Origin: Pukyongiella litopenaei
GTDB taxonomy: Bacteria > Pseudomonadota > Alphaproteobacteria > Rhodobacterales > Rhodobacteraceae
Length of the DNA: 64,000 nt
Assembly (NCBI RefSeq): GCF_003008555.2
Contig: NZ_CP027665.1
Coordinates: 2,170,001 to 2,234,000, forward strand
Direction of reading: 5' to 3'
The notes under the pieces are model-generated. The model was not told the DNA's origin. It saw only the letters and a program-made list of their open reading frames with translations, and ran no database searches. Shown here in pieces: positions 9,007 to 18,372 of this stretch. Numbering within the stretch: the stretch's first letter is position 1; every line of letters starts with the position of its first letter. The translations under genes were made by a program, and so were the position numbers.

Positions 9007-10206
9007 CTAGGGCGCGTCCGCTTCGCTGCGCAGGAAGATCACGAGGCCGAGCACCAGCAGCACCAGCGCCACCAGGAAGGGTGCGCCCGGCAGGTAGACC
9101 GGCGCCCCGTTGCCGGTGAAGGCGGCAAAGACCCAGGCCATCAGCAGCGGCGAGACGATCATCGACAGCGCATGCACGCTGTTGAGCACGCCCTGAAGCT
9201 CGCCCTGCGCGTCGTCGCTGACCCGGCGGGCCATGATCCCCTGCAGCGCCGGGGCGGCCACCGCGCCGAGCGCCGAGAGCGGTGTCAGGATCAGCGCCAG
9301 CGTGCCCGAGGTGATCACCGTCAGCCCGGCCATGGCGACGCCGTCGATCACCTGGCCCCAGATCACCGCGAACCGTTCGCCGAAATGTCTCAGCACCACC
9401 CGGATCAGCCCGCCCTGCACCAGCGCCATCGCGATGCCGAACAGGCCCAGCGACAGGCCGATCATCTGCGCGCCCCAGCCGAACCGTTCCTGGGTGAAAT
9501 AGGCCCAGATCGCCGGATAGACATAGAGCGCCACCGAGTAGATGAAATAGACCGCCAGCAGCGGCTTCAGCCCGGGCAGGCGGGCCACGGCGCGAAACGA
9601 CCCGGACGGGTTGGCGCGCGCCCAGGTAAAGGCGCGGCGGGTGCGGTCGGTCACGGTTTCGCCCATGACCAGAAGGCCAAAGACGAAATTCAGCGCCGAC
9701 AGCGCGGCGGCGGCATGGAACGGCGCGCGGGTGCCCCATTCGCCCAGCAGCCCGCCGACCAGCGGGCCGAGCACGAAGCCGATCCCGAACCCGGCGCCGA
9801 CCAGGCCGAAATTGGCGGCCTTCTCATGCGGTTCGGACAGGTCGGCCATATAGGCGTTGGCGGTGGCATGGGTGGCCGCGGTGACGCCGCCGACGATGCG
9901 CCCGGCCAGCAGCAGCCAGATCGACCCGGCCAGCGCCATCACAAGGTAATCGAGCGCCATCGCCGCCAGTGACACCAGCAGCACGGGGCGCCGCCCGAAC
10001 CGGTCCGACAGGTTGCCGACGACCGGCGAGAACAGGAATTGCATCACCGCAAAGACGGTGGACAGCACGCCGCCCCAGATTGCCGCATTGGCCAGGTCGC
10101 CGCCATGCACCTCGCGGATCAGGTCGGGCATGATCGGCATGATCAGCCCGATGCCCATCGCGTCGAGCATCACCGTGACGAGGATGAAGAGAACGGGCAG
10201 GCGCAC
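9007..10206 (-). CDS. MFS transporter, Tet-like drug/H+ antiporter type
   Basis: A 399-residue inner-membrane carrier with twelve hydrophobic segments. The loop 2-3 motif GNLSDRFGRRPVLLVSL is the MFS signature, and GPLVGGLLGEWGTRAPF matches the antiporter motif C region of Tet-type exporters. No ATG with similarity exists: the ATG that overlaps the pcaB stop reads in another frame, so GTG at 10206 is the most likely start. It follows pcaB by 46 bases and may be co-transcribed. Family members expel drugs, but import or export of aromatic compounds cannot be excluded. Confidence 0.82.
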   Translation of the reverse strand: MRLPVLFILVTVMLDAMGIGLIMPIMPDLIREVHGGDLANAAIWGGVLSTVFAVMQFLFSPVVGNLSDRFGRRPVLLVSLAAMALDYLVMALAGSIWLLLAGRIVGGVTAATHATANAYMADLSEPHEKAANFGLVGAGFGIGFVLGPLVGGLLGEWGTRAPFHAAAALSALNFVFGLLVMGETVTDRTRRAFTWARANPSGSFRAVARLPGLKPLLAVYFIYSVALYVYPAIWAYFTQERFGWGAQMIGLSLGLFGIAMALVQGGLIRVVLRHFGERFAVIWGQVIDGVAMAGLTVITSGTLALILTPLSALGAVAAPALQGIMARRVSDDAQGELQGVLNSVHALSMIVSPLLMAWVFAAFTGNGAPVYLPGAPFLVALVLLVLGLVIFLRSEADAP

Positions 10207-10252
10207 GGGGCAGGGTCCGGGTGATCGGGGTTGGTGCCGGTCCGGCGTTTGG

Positions 10253-11593
10253 TCATGTCCTGGGCGCGGGCAGGGCGGCCACGCCGGCGGCAAAGGCGCG
10301 GGCGTCGGCGGGGGCCTGCCCCATCTGCGCGGCGGGGTCGAAGATTGCGGTCAGGTCCAGGTCGGGCCAGTCGCGGGCGGCCAGCCGGGCCAGCGGCGTG
10401 CCGCTGTCCTGCGCTTCACCGCAAAGCGCCTTGACCGCGGCCTGCGCCTGCGCGCGCGGCATCGTCGCGGCGAGGGCAAAGGACAGCGCCTCGGCATGGA
10501 TCAGGCCGGTCCCGGCCTGCAGGGGGGCGGCCATCCGGGCGGGATCGGGCTGCAACCCGGAACAGAGCCGGGCGGCGATATCGAGCGCCGCCGCAGCCCC
10601 GAGCACGATCTGCGGCAGGCACATCCATTCGGTGAACCAGGCCGCGCCGTCGCGTTGCTGGCGCTGCATCGCCGCGCCCTGCAGCGTGGCCGACAGCCCG
10701 GCGCCGGTCCGGGCCAGCGCGACCAGCGCCGCCGCGTCGACCGGGTTCTGTTTCTGCGGCATGGTCGAGGACGCGCCGCCCGCGGGCGCGAGCTGGGCGA
10801 TCCCGCTCTGGCGCAGGGCGGCAACGTCTTCGCCCAGCTTGCCCAGCGCGAGCGTGATCCGGCCCAGCCAGTCGGCAATGCGCAGCACCGGCGTGCGGTC
10901 GGTGTGCCAGCTGCGTCCGGGATCGCCCAGCCCCAGCCCTTCGGCCAGCGCGGCCCGGGTTTCGGCGGCTTTCGGTCCCAGCGCCGAGGCGGTGCCGGCC
11001 GCGCCCGACAGCGACACCAGCAGGCAGCTCTGCCGCAGCGCGGGCAATTCGTGCAGCAGCGCCAGCAGGGGCGCCCCCCATCCGGCGGCCACCGCGCCAA
11101 AGCTGGTCGGCGTCGCCTCCTGCCCCCAGGTGCGGGCGGCCATCGGGGTTTCGGCATGGGTTCGTGCCAGCGCCGCCAGCGGGGTCAGCACCGCGCGGGT
11201 CCCGGTTTCGGCCAGCGTCAGCGCCTGCCGCAGCCGCAGCATCAGCCCGGTGTCGATGATATCCTGCGAGGTGGCGCCCCAATGGATATACTGAGCGTGT
11301 TCCGGCGCCTGCATCGCCGCGCGGAAGGCCGCGACCAGCGCCGGGATGCAGACACCGTTGTCGCCGGTGGCGGGCGCCAGCTGGCCGGGGTCGATCTGCA
11401 CCTCCATCGCCGCCCGCGCGATCGCCTGCGCACTGGTTTCCGGGATCACGCCCAGCCCGCCCTGGGCCTTGGCCAGCGCGCCTTCGACCAGCAGCATCGC
11501 GCGGATCTGGGCGCTGTCGCCGAACAGCCGTCCGGCATCGCCGGTGGGAAACAGCCGCGCCAGCAGGGCGCTGTCGAATACCGATCCGGCCAT
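10253..11593 (-). CDS. pcaB: 3-Carboxy-cis,cis-muconate cycloisomerase
   Basis: A 446-residue member of the fumarase/aspartase superfamily. The signature loop GGASSTMPQKQNPVDA, the early HWGATSQDIIDTGL segment and TWGQEATPTSFG fit PcaB closely. It lactonises 3-carboxymuconate in the protocatechuate branch of the beta-ketoadipate pathway. The pcaD gene lies three bases upstream on the same strand, which supports the assignment over argininosuccinate or adenylosuccinate lyase. The remaining pca genes (pcaGH, pcaC, pcaIJ) are not in the window. Confidence 0.92.
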   Translation of the reverse strand: MAGSVFDSALLARLFPTGDAGRLFGDSAQIRAMLLVEGALAKAQGGLGVIPETSAQAIARAAMEVQIDPGQLAPATGDNGVCIPALVAAFRAAMQAPEHAQYIHWGATSQDIIDTGLMLRLRQALTLAETGTRAVLTPLAALARTHAETPMAARTWGQEATPTSFGAVAAGWGAPLLALLHELPALRQSCLLVSLSGAAGTASALGPKAAETRAALAEGLGLGDPGRSWHTDRTPVLRIADWLGRITLALGKLGEDVAALRQSGIAQLAPAGGASSTMPQKQNPVDAAALVALARTGAGLSATLQGAAMQRQQRDGAAWFTEWMCLPQIVLGAAAALDIAARLCSGLQPDPARMAAPLQAGTGLIHAEALSFALAATMPRAQAQAAVKALCGEAQDSGTPLARLAARDWPDLDLTAIFDPAAQMGQAPADARAFAAGVAALPAPRT

Positions 11594-11596
11594 GGC

Positions 11597-12385
11597 TCAG
11601 AGATGTCCCGTGCCGGAGATGAACCGGTTCAGCGCCTCGGCATAGGCGGCGGGCTGTTCGACGCAGGGCAGGTGGCCGGCGCGGCGGATCAGTTCGAACC
11701 GCGACCCCGGCACCAGGTCGACGGTTTCGCGCACCAGGTCGGGCGGGGTCGATCCGTCCTCGTCCCCGGCAATGCCCAGCGTGGGCAGGCGCAACCCCGA
11801 AGTCGGCGTGTAGAAATCGGTGCCCGCGATGGCCGCCGAGCAGCCGGCATAGCCGTCGGCGGGCTGGCGGATCAGCATGTTGCGCCACAGGGCCATGTCG
11901 GGCCGGTCGCGAAAACCGCGGCTGAACCAGCGTTCCATGATCGCATCCGCCAGCGCCTCGATCCCGCCGCGGCGCACCGCGTCGATGCGATCCTGCCACA
12001 TCTGCGGGGTGCCGATCTTGGCCGCCGTGTTCGACAGCACCATGGCGCGGATCTGGTCGGGGCGCTTGACCGCGAGCCCCTGCGCGATCATGCCGCCGAT
12101 GGACAGGCCGACGAACAGACTGTCGCGCACCTCCAGCAGGTCCAGAAGCCGTTCCGCGTCGCGCACCAGCGCGCCCATCGAATAGGGCGCGTCGGGCAGC
12201 GACGACAGCCCGTGGCCGCGCTTGTCGTAGCGGATGATCCTCAACCCGGCGGGCAGCAGCGGCAGGACCGCGTCCCAGAGCCGCAGATCGGTGCCCAGCG
12301 AATTGGCGAACACCACCGGCGCGCCATCCGGGTCGCCATCGATCCGGTAATGCAACTGCACATCGTCGAACACGGCCATCTGCAT
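11597..12385 (-). CDS. pcaD: 3-Oxoadipate enol-lactonase
   Basis: A 262-residue alpha/beta hydrolase. The nucleophile elbow is GLSIGGM, the acid lies in GIAGDEDGSTPP, and the catalytic histidine in RRAGHLPCVEQP. FANSLGTDLRLWD near the N terminus holds the oxyanion region and is typical of 3-oxoadipate enol-lactonase. The enzyme opens the lactone to 3-oxoadipate. It directly precedes pcaB on the minus strand, giving a pcaDB pair, probably one operon with the MFS carrier. Generic hydrolase is the only realistic alternative. Confidence 0.9.
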   Translation of the reverse strand: MQMAVFDDVQLHYRIDGDPDGAPVVFANSLGTDLRLWDAVLPLLPAGLRIIRYDKRGHGLSSLPDAPYSMGALVRDAERLLDLLEVRDSLFVGLSIGGMIAQGLAVKRPDQIRAMVLSNTAAKIGTPQMWQDRIDAVRRGGIEALADAIMERWFSRGFRDRPDMALWRNMLIRQPADGYAGCSAAIAGTDFYTPTSGLRLPTLGIAGDEDGSTPPDLVRETVDLVPGSRFELIRRAGHLPCVEQPAAYAEALNRFISGTGHL

Positions 12386-12424
12386 CGCTGTCTCTCCCTG
12401 TTTCCCGCCAAGTGCCGGCGCGCG

Positions 12425-13396
12425 TCAGCCGAACCGTTCCAGCGCCATGCGGAACACCCCGGCATCCACATTGCCGCCGGAGGCCACGGCGATCACGGTG
12501 CCGCCCTCGACCTGCGAAGGGTGGAACAGCGCCGCCGCCAGCGCCACCGCCCCGCCCGGTTCGATCACGATCTTGAGCCGGGCAAAGGCCAGCGCCATGG
12601 CCCGCAGCGCCTCGTCCTCGGTAACCACGATCCCCGGCCCGCAGAGCCGCGCCATCACCGGGAAGGTCCGGGTGCCGGGCGATGGCGTAATGATCGCATC
12701 GCACAGCGACCCCGACAGCCGGTCATTGCGCTCGATCCGCCCCGAGGCCAGCGACCGGGTGACATCGTCGAAACCTTCGGGTTCGACCGGGCGGGCGCGC
12801 AGGCCCGGTCCGCGCCCCTCGAGCGCGAGCGCGATGCCCGAGGTCAGCCCGCCGCCGCCGCAGGGGATCAGCACATCGGCGGTTTCGATGCCCTCTTCGG
12901 CCGCCTGTTCGGCGATCTCCAGCCCCGCGGTGCCCTGCCCGTAGATCACCTGCGGCTCGTCGAAGGGCCGGATCAGGGTCAGCCCCCGCTCGGCGGCCAG
13001 CGTTTCGCCGATCTCGTCGCGATCCTCGGTGGCGCGGTCGTAGAGCACCACCTCGGCCCCGAGGGCGCGGGTATTGTCGATCTTCTGCGCGGGGGCGTCG
13101 GACGGCATCACGATGGTGGCGCCGATCCGGTGCAGCCGCGCCGCCAGCGCCACGCCCTGCGCGTGGTTGCCGCTGGAAAAGGCGATCACGCCGCGTTCGC
13201 GCTCGGCCGGGTCCAGCGCGGTGACCGCCGACATCGCGCCACGGAACTTGAAGCTGCCGGTATGTTGCAGGCATTCCGGCTTGATCATCACCCGGCGCCC
13301 GGCGATCTGGTCGAGAAAGGGCGAAAACAGCAGCGGTGTCCGCCGCACCGCGCCGCGCAGCCGTTTTTCCGCCGCTTCGATCAGACCAAGCATCAT
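12425..13396 (-). CDS. Threonine ammonia-lyase-like PLP enzyme
   Basis: A 323-residue fold-type II PLP enzyme. The PLP lysine is in HTGSFKFRGAMSA, the substrate loop is FSSGNHAQGVALAA, and the phosphate-binding glycine loop is PCGGGGLTSG. These fit catabolic threonine/serine dehydratases, which lack the C-terminal ACT domain of biosynthetic IlvA, as here. It would deaminate threonine or serine to the 2-oxo acid. Two adjacent ATGs exist at 13396 and 13393; the first overlaps the stop of the dehalogenase gene (ATGA) and has a GAGGA ribosome site. Related 3-hydroxyaspartate dehydratases look similar. Confidence 0.87.
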   Translation of the reverse strand: MMLGLIEAAEKRLRGAVRRTPLLFSPFLDQIAGRRVMIKPECLQHTGSFKFRGAMSAVTALDPAERERGVIAFSSGNHAQGVALAARLHRIGATIVMPSDAPAQKIDNTRALGAEVVLYDRATEDRDEIGETLAAERGLTLIRPFDEPQVIYGQGTAGLEIAEQAAEEGIETADVLIPCGGGGLTSGIALALEGRGPGLRARPVEPEGFDDVTRSLASGRIERNDRLSGSLCDAIITPSPGTRTFPVMARLCGPGIVVTEDEALRAMALAFARLKIVIEPGGAVALAAALFHPSQVEGGTVIAVASGGNVDAGVFRMALERFG

Positions 13397-14085
13397 GAAT
13401 TTGTCCTCGTCAGTTCCGGTATCGTGGTCAGGTCGGTCACAATATGCGCCGGGCGCCAGGGTAGCCGGTCCACCGGTTCGCCCGACCGGTTGACCCAGGC
13501 CGCGACAAAGCCGTAGCCGGCCGCCGCGGCGGCGTCCCAGCCGTTCGACGACACGAACAGCACCTCGTCGCGGGCGCAACCGAACCGCTGCCCGACGAGA
13601 TCATAGACCCGGGCATCGGGTTTGAAGATGCCGACGCTTTCGACCGACAGCGTGTCGTCCAGATCCGCCGCGATCCCGGCGGACCGGACCGCGCCATCAA
13701 GCATGGCGGGCGAGCCGTTGGACAGGATCGCGGTCTGCATCCCGTCCCGTTTCAGGGTTGCCAGCATGTCCGGCACCTCGGAAAAGCACTTCAGTTCCCA
13801 GTAGAGATCCAGCAGCCGCCGCCGCAACGCCGGGTCGCCATCCAGCCCGGTCGCCTCGAGCGCCCAGTCGAGCCCGTCCTGCGTGACCTGCCAGAAATCC
13901 GCATGTGCCCCGGTGATCGCCCGCAGCCAGGAATACTGCAACTGCTTGTGCCGCCAGCGCTTCGCCAGTTCGGGCCAGCGATGGGCGAGGGCGGGAAACC
14001 CGGTTTCGCCGGCCGCCTGCCGCGCGGCGGCGGACACGTCGAACAGGGTGCCATAGGCATCGAAGACGCAGGTCGTGATCGGCAT
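13393..14085 (-). CDS. Haloacid dehalogenase, type II
   Basis: A 230-residue HAD-superfamily protein. The nucleophile motif is VFDAYGTLFDV, the second motif is ILSNGSP, and the late FVSSNGWDAAAAAGYGF segment with its SSNxWD pattern is diagnostic for L-2-haloacid dehalogenases. Family members hydrolyse L-2-haloalkanoates to D-2-hydroxy acids in the cytoplasm. The start at 14085 was chosen because homologues begin just before the DxYGT motif. It overlaps the downstream threonine dehydratase-like gene by four bases, so the two are translationally coupled; the metabolic link is unclear. Confidence 0.88.
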   Translation of the reverse strand: MPITTCVFDAYGTLFDVSAAARQAAGETGFPALAHRWPELAKRWRHKQLQYSWLRAITGAHADFWQVTQDGLDWALEATGLDGDPALRRRLLDLYWELKCFSEVPDMLATLKRDGMQTAILSNGSPAMLDGAVRSAGIAADLDDTLSVESVGIFKPDARVYDLVGQRFGCARDEVLFVSSNGWDAAAAAGYGFVAAWVNRSGEPVDRLPWRPAHIVTDLTTIPELTRTNS

Positions 14086-14191
14086 CGGCTGTGGCGTTCC
14101 CCGTCCGCGCGGCCCGGTTCGACCGCAGACTGGCCCGAGACTGGCACAGAGACGGGGACGGTGAAAGGGCGAAAGGCGGCGCCCGGCCGGG

Positions 14192-14992
14192 TTACATCGA
14201 TTCCGGCTGCGGCATGCCCAGAACGTGATACCCGCCATCGACGCGGATGATTTCACCCGAGGTGCAGGCCCCGGCCTCGGAGGCCAGGTAGACGGCGGTG
14301 CCGCCCACGGCCTCGAGCGTCGCGTTGGCGCGCAGCGGCGTGTTCGCCTCGGAGTATTTGAACGTCTTGCGCGCGCCCCCGATCGCGGCGCCGGCCAGCG
14401 TCTTCATCGGCCCGGGCGAGATCGCGTTGACGCGAATACCGTCGGGGCCGAGATCGTTGGCCAGGTAGCGGGTGATCGATTCCAGCGCCGCCTTGGCCAC
14501 GCCCATCACGTTGTAGTTCGGCACCACCCGGTTGCTGCCCTGGTAGGTCAGCGTCATCAGCGTGCCGCCGTTGTCGCGCATCAGCGGATGCGCGCGCCGC
14601 GCCACCTCGATGAAGGAATAGGCCGAGATATCGAGCGAGTTCTTGAAATTCGCGCGGGTGGTGTTGAGGAACCGGCCGGTCAGCTCGGATTTGTCCGAAA
14701 AGGCGATGGCATGAACGAGAAAGTCGATGGTCGGCCAGCGGGCGGCCAGCTGCGCAAACGCCGTATCGAGCGAGGCATCATCGGTCACGTCCACATCGAC
14801 CATGAAATCCGAGCCGATGCTCTGGGCCAGCGGCTCCAGCCGCTTGCCAAAGGCTTCGCCCTGATAGGTAAAGGCCAGCTCGGCACCGGCCTCGTGCATC
14901 GCCCGGGCGATGCCCCAGGCGATGGACCGGTCATTGGCGACCCCCATGATCAGCCCGCGTTTGCCTTTCAGTGCGTCACCCATGATGCTCAC
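14192..14992 (-). CDS. fabI: Enoyl-[acyl-carrier-protein] reductase (NADH)
   Basis: A 266-residue short-chain-dehydrogenase-like Fab[18 protein letters not shown] is the FabI cofactor loop, and the catalytic Tyr/Lys pair is in the [19 protein letters not shown] region (Y-x6-K). It carries out the last reduction of each fatty acid elongation cycle. A GTG start at 14992 overlaps the fabB stop by four bases; an in-frame ATG nine bases later is an alternative. It is the third gene of the fabA-fabB-fabI operon, divergent from irr. Confidence 0.95.
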   Translation of the reverse strand: MSIMGDALKGKRGLIMGVANDRSIAWGIARAMHEAGAELAFTYQGEAFGKRLEPLAQSIGSDFMVDVDVTDDASLDTAFAQLAARWPTIDFLVHAIAFSDKSELTGRFLNTTRANFKNSLDISAYSFIEVARRAHPLMRDNGGTLMTLTYQGSNRVVPNYNVMGVAKAALESITRYLANDLGPDGIRVNAISPGPMKTLAGAAIGGARKTFKYSEANTPLRANATLEAVGGTAVYLASEAGACTSGEIIRVDGGYHVLGMPQPESM

Positions 14993-16218
14993 CCGTGAAC
15001 CTTCGACAGTATCATCGACCCGTTGGTGCCGCCAAAGCCGAAACTGTTGGTCATCACGCTGTCCAGGCCGGCATTCTCGACATAGTCGGTGGCAATCTCG
15101 CCGCTGCGGATGCCCGGATCGAGCCTGTCCACGTTGATCGACGGCGTGATGAAATCCCCGTCCAGCATCAGCAGGCAGAAGATCGCCTCGAGCGCGCCGG
15201 CGGCGCCCTGCGCGTGCCCGGTCATCGACTTGGTCGAGCTGATCGGGGGCGTGCTGCCTTCGCCGAATACACGGCGCACCGCCTCGACCTCGCCGACATC
15301 GCCGACCGGGGTCGAGGTGCCATGGGCGTTGATATAGCTGACCGCGCGGCCCTCGGGCAGCGTGGCGCGTGCCAGCCGCATCGCCCGTTCGCCGCCTTCG
15401 CCCGACGGAGCGACCATGTCATGCCCGTCCGAAGTGGCGGCATAGCCGGTCACCTCGGCATAGATCCTGGCGCCACGGGCGCGGGCATGTTCGAGTTCTT
15501 CCAGCACCACGATGCCGCCGCCGCCCGAAATCACGAACCCGTCGCGATCGGCGTCGAAGGCGCGGCTGGCGCGGTCCGGTGTGTCGTTGTATTTCGATGA
15601 CATCGCGCCCATCGCGTCGAACAGGCAGGACAGGGTCCAGTCCAGTTCCTCGCCGCCGCCGGCGAACATCACGTCCTGCTTGCCCAGCATGATCTGTTCG
15701 GCGGCGTTGCCGATACAGTGCAGCGAGGTCGAACAGGCCGAGGTGATGGAATAGTTGATGCCCTTGATCCGGTAGGCGGTGGCCAGGTTGGCCGAGATCG
15801 TCGAGGACATGCATTTCGGCACCGCGAAGGGGCCGATCCGCTTGGTCGCGCCGGTTTTCAGCACCACCTGGTGGGCGGCCAGCATCGAACTGGTCGACGG
15901 CCCGCCCGAACCGGCCACCAGACCGGTGCGCGGGTTGACCACGTCACCCTCGTCCAGCCCGGCATCGGCGATGGCCTGGCCCATCGCGATATGCGCATAG
16001 GCCGCGCCCGGCCCCATGAAGCGCAGCGCGCGCTTGTCCACATGCTCTTTCACGTCCAGCTTCAGCGTCCCCGCGACGCGGCTGCGGAACCCGTGTTCGG
16101 CCATCTCGGGCGAGGCCTCGATGCCGGATCTGCCCGCGCGCAGCGCGGCCTCGACCTCGGCGGCGTTGTTTCCTATGGACGAAACGATGCCCAGACCGGT
16201 GACGACGACACGGCGCAT
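14989..16218 (-). CDS. fabB: 3-Oxoacyl-[acyl-carrier-protein] synthase I
   Basis: A 409-residue condensing enzyme. The catalytic cysteine is in [14 protein letters not shown], and the two active-site histidines lie in [12 protein letters not shown] and [10 protein letters not shown]. The N terminus [16 protein letters not shown] is standard for the family. Neighbouring fabA identifies it as FabB of the unsaturated fatty acid branch rather than FabF. It elongates acyl-ACP with malonyl-ACP in the cytoplasm. It lies 25 bases behind fabA and overlaps fabI. Confidence 0.95.
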   Translation of the reverse strand: MRRVVVTGLGIVSSIGNNAAEVEAALRAGRSGIEASPEMAEHGFRSRVAGTLKLDVKEHVDKRALRFMGPGAAYAHIAMGQAIADAGLDEGDVVNPRTGLVAGSGGPSTSSMLAAHQVVLKTGATKRIGPFAVPKCMSSTISANLATAYRIKGINYSITSACSTSLHCIGNAAEQIMLGKQDVMFAGGGEELDWTLSCLFDAMGAMSSKYNDTPDRASRAFDADRDGFVISGGGGIVVLEELEHARARGARIYAEVTGYAATSDGHDMVAPSGEGGERAMRLARATLPEGRAVSYINAHGTSTPVGDVGEVEAVRRVFGEGSTPPISSTKSMTGHAQGAAGALEAIFCLLMLDGDFITPSINVDRLDPGIRSGEIATDYVENAGLDSVMTNSFGFGGTNGSMILSKVHG

Positions 16219-16243
16219 GTGCGGCTTCCTTCCCAGACTTGGT

Positions 16244-16759
16244 TCAGGCGCCGGCCGCGGCGGCCAGCCCCACTTTCATGTCCTTGACTTCGCAGACGGT
16301 CTCACCATCGGCTTCCACGCGACCGTTGGCAACGCCCATTTTCAGGCGGCGGTCGATCACGCGGGTGAAATTCACATGGTATGTGACCAGTTTGCGGTCT
16401 CCGCGGACCATGCCGGACAGCTTGACCTCGCCCGCGCCCAGCGCGAACCCCTGGCCCTGCCAGCCGCGCCAGCCCAGGTTGAACCCGGTGAGCTGCCACA
16501 GCCCGTCCAGCATCAGGCAGCCGGGCATCACCTCGTTGCCGGGGAAATGGCAGGGAAAGAACCAGAGGTCGGGTTTGATGTCGAGTTCGGCCACGATATG
16601 GCCCTTGCCGTGGTCGCCGCCATCGGCGCTGACATCGGTGATCCGGTCCATCATCAGCATCGGCGGTTCGGGCAGCTGCGCGTTGCCGGGGCCGAACAGT
16701 TCGCCGCGGGCACATTTCAACAGGTCGTCCTTGTCGAAACGGGTCGGGTACTGGGGCAT
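16244..16759 (-). CDS. fabA: 3-Hydroxydecanoyl-ACP dehydratase/isomerase
   Basis: A 171-residue hot-dog fold dehydratase. The catalytic histidine is in [14 protein letters not shown] and the aspartate in [21 protein letters not shown] is also typical. It dehydrates 3-hydroxyacyl-ACP and isomerises the trans-2 C10 product to cis-3, committing carbon to unsaturated fatty acids. The ATG at 16759 has an AAGGAGAG ribosome site; an upstream in-frame start lacks family similarity. It is the first gene of the fabABI operon and divergent from irr, an arrangement common in alphaproteobacteria. Confidence 0.96.
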   Translation of the reverse strand: MPQYPTRFDKDDLLKCARGELFGPGNAQLPEPPMLMMDRITDVSADGGDHGKGHIVAELDIKPDLWFFPCHFPGNEVMPGCLMLDGLWQLTGFNLGWRGWQGQGFALGAGEVKLSGMVRGDRKLVTYHVNFTRVIDRRLKMGVANGRVEADGETVCEVKDMKVGLAAAAGA

Positions 16760-16953
16760 GCGGCGGCTCTCCTTGCGGCGCGGGTTCGCCGACCCCTCTA
16801 TCACCGGCCCCGTCGGTCCCGCAAGGGCGGGAACGGCAACGGCGCATTGGTCGCGGCGTCACTGCCGCGATCGCGGCTGCAAGTGATTTTCATTTGAACT
16901 CGGGCCACCCGCGGCCTTATATATCGGACGCAAGCAAGCGACGGACAGCATCG

Positions 16954-17373
16954 ATGACGAGTGAATCGACCCGGATCGCCAGCGAATGGCTCATCGGCGC
17001 AGGATTGCGCCCCACCCGGCAGCGCGTCACGCTGGCCGAGTTGCTGGTGGGCGACGGCCAGCACCGGCATGTCACCGCAGAAAGCCTGTTCGAGGCCGCG
17101 AGCGCCGGCAGCGCGCCGGTGTCGCTGGCCACGGTCTACAACACCTTGCGGGCCTTCTGCGATGCGAGGCTGCTGCAGGAGGTGACGGTGGACGGCCAGC
17201 GCAGCTATTTCGATACCAACACCAGCGATCACCCGCATTTCTACTGGGAAGACGAAGGCCGCCTGACCGATGCGCCCGCCGACCAGATCAGGATCGCCCG
17301 GCTGCCCGATGCGCCCGAAGGGGCCGAGATCGCCTCGGTCGACGTGGTGATCCGCCTGCGCCGCAAGCGCTGA
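16954..17373 (+). CDS. irr: Iron response regulator Irr (Fur family)
   Basis: A 139-residue Fur-superfamily protein. It has the winged helix GLRPTRQRVTLAELL, the recognition segment VSLATVYNTLRAF, and the histidine-rich DHPHFYWEDEG, which marks Irr rather than Fur. No N-terminal GCPW-type heme regulatory motif is present, as in many Rhodobacterales Irr proteins. It represses heme and iron-consuming genes when iron or heme is scarce. The position divergent to fabA supports the name. The stop codon abuts the stop of the convergent LysR gene with no intervening base. Confidence 0.92.
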   Translation: MTSESTRIASEWLIGAGLRPTRQRVTLAELLVGDGQHRHVTAESLFEAASAGSAPVSLATVYNTLRAFCDARLLQEVTVDGQRSYFDTNTSDHPHFYWEDEGRLTDAPADQIRIARLPDAPEGAEIASVDVVIRLRRKR

Positions 17374-18270
17374 TCAGGCGCCGCGCAGCTCTGTTGTCAG
17401 AACGGATATGGCATCGGCGACCAGCGGGTCCGCCGGGCCGGTGCCGTGCCGGGCGAGGATCACCGGTTCTTCGGTCTCGGGGTCCTGCACCGGCAAGCTG
17501 ACCAGCGGCATGCCGTCATAGCTGGTGCCGCCGCGCGGCGCGGCATAGCTGATGCCCGCGCCTTCGCCATGGGCGGCGAGGCTGCGCTGCAATTCCAGCG
17601 TGGCGGCGCGGTGCGCCACGACCGGAACCAGCCCCTGGCGCCGGAACAGGCCCAGCACATGCTGGGCCGACAGCCCTTCTTCGGACAGGATCAGCGGGTA
17701 CCGGGCCAGTTCGGCCAGCGAGACCTGCGCGCGGGCGGCCAGCGGATGATCCGCCGCGACCAGCGCGCGGGGCCGCATCCGGAACAGCGGATAGCGGCCG
17801 AACCCGGCATCCAGCCCCAGGTCATAGGTCAGCGCAAGGTCGATCCGCCCCTTGTGCAGCCCCGCGATCAGGACCTCGAAACGGGGCGCCTGGAAGGTGA
17901 CGGTGGTCTCGGGCAGGGCCGTGCGCAGCAGCGCCAGCGCCCGCGCCAGGACGAACGGGGCGAGATCGACGAAGCAGCCCAGGTGCAGCCGTGTCGCCGG
18001 CGGGCGCGGATGCGACGGGTTTTCGATCCGCGCGGCATGGGCCAGCAGCGCCTCGGCCTGTTCGGCAAACCGGCGGCCCTGCGGTGTCGGCTTCATCGCC
18101 GCGCCGCGCCGCCGGACGAACAGCGGATGGCCCAGATGCGCCTCGATCCGGGTCAGGGCAGCGGACATGGCCGGCTGCGACACGTTCACCTGCTCGGCTG
18201 CCGCCGACAGGCTGCCGAAGCGGTAGATGGCGGCGACATATTCGTAGTGGCGCAGGGTAAGGTATAACAT
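17374..18270 (-). CDS. LysR-family transcriptional regulator
   Basis: A 298-residue LysR regulator. The N-terminal helix-turn-helix lies in FGSLSAAAEQVNVSQPAMS with the following AALTRIEAHLG; the effector-binding domain begins near residue 90 with RLHLGCFVDLAPFVL. The start at 18270 was chosen because homologues begin at TLRHYEYVAAI. It is divergent from the PhyH-type dioxygenase gene with 102 bases between starts, the classic layout for regulator and target. The effector is unknown. Confidence 0.92.
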   Translation of the reverse strand: MLYLTLRHYEYVAAIYRFGSLSAAAEQVNVSQPAMSAALTRIEAHLGHPLFVRRRGAAMKPTPQGRRFAEQAEALLAHAARIENPSHPRPPATRLHLGCFVDLAPFVLARALALLRTALPETTVTFQAPRFEVLIAGLHKGRIDLALTYDLGLDAGFGRYPLFRMRPRALVAADHPLAARAQVSLAELARYPLILSEEGLSAQHVLGLFRRQGLVPVVAHRAATLELQRSLAAHGEGAGISYAAPRGGTSYDGMPLVSLPVQDPETEEPVILARHGTGPADPLVADAISVLTTELRGA

Positions 18271-18372
18271 AGGACTAAATATAACTTCCAAACATATGAA
18301 TTGAAACCGTGCCCGCGCGGGGGCTATCCCGGTGCCAGAGATCCCGACCGACCCCTGAAACGGAGACCGACG

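Noticed and set aside
8095-9972. Long plus-strand open frame opposite the alcohol dehydrogenase and MFS genes
   Set aside because: No recognisable domain and biased composition; it is the shadow of two well supported genes.
10206-10256. ATG at 10256 overlapping the pcaB stop as start of the MFS gene
   Set aside because: It reads in a different frame from the transporter; GTG at 10206 is the only start in frame that gives a normal N terminus.
10013-13516. Very long open frame on the plus strand opposite pcaB, pcaD and the threonine dehydratase-like gene
   Set aside because: Composition is skewed to Arg, Gln, Gly and His, typical of antisense frames in GC-rich DNA, while the minus-strand genes have full family motifs.
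16760-16953. A Fur/Irr box in the fabA-irr gap
   Set aside because: AT-rich segments around 16880-16905 exist, but no good match to an iron control element was seen.
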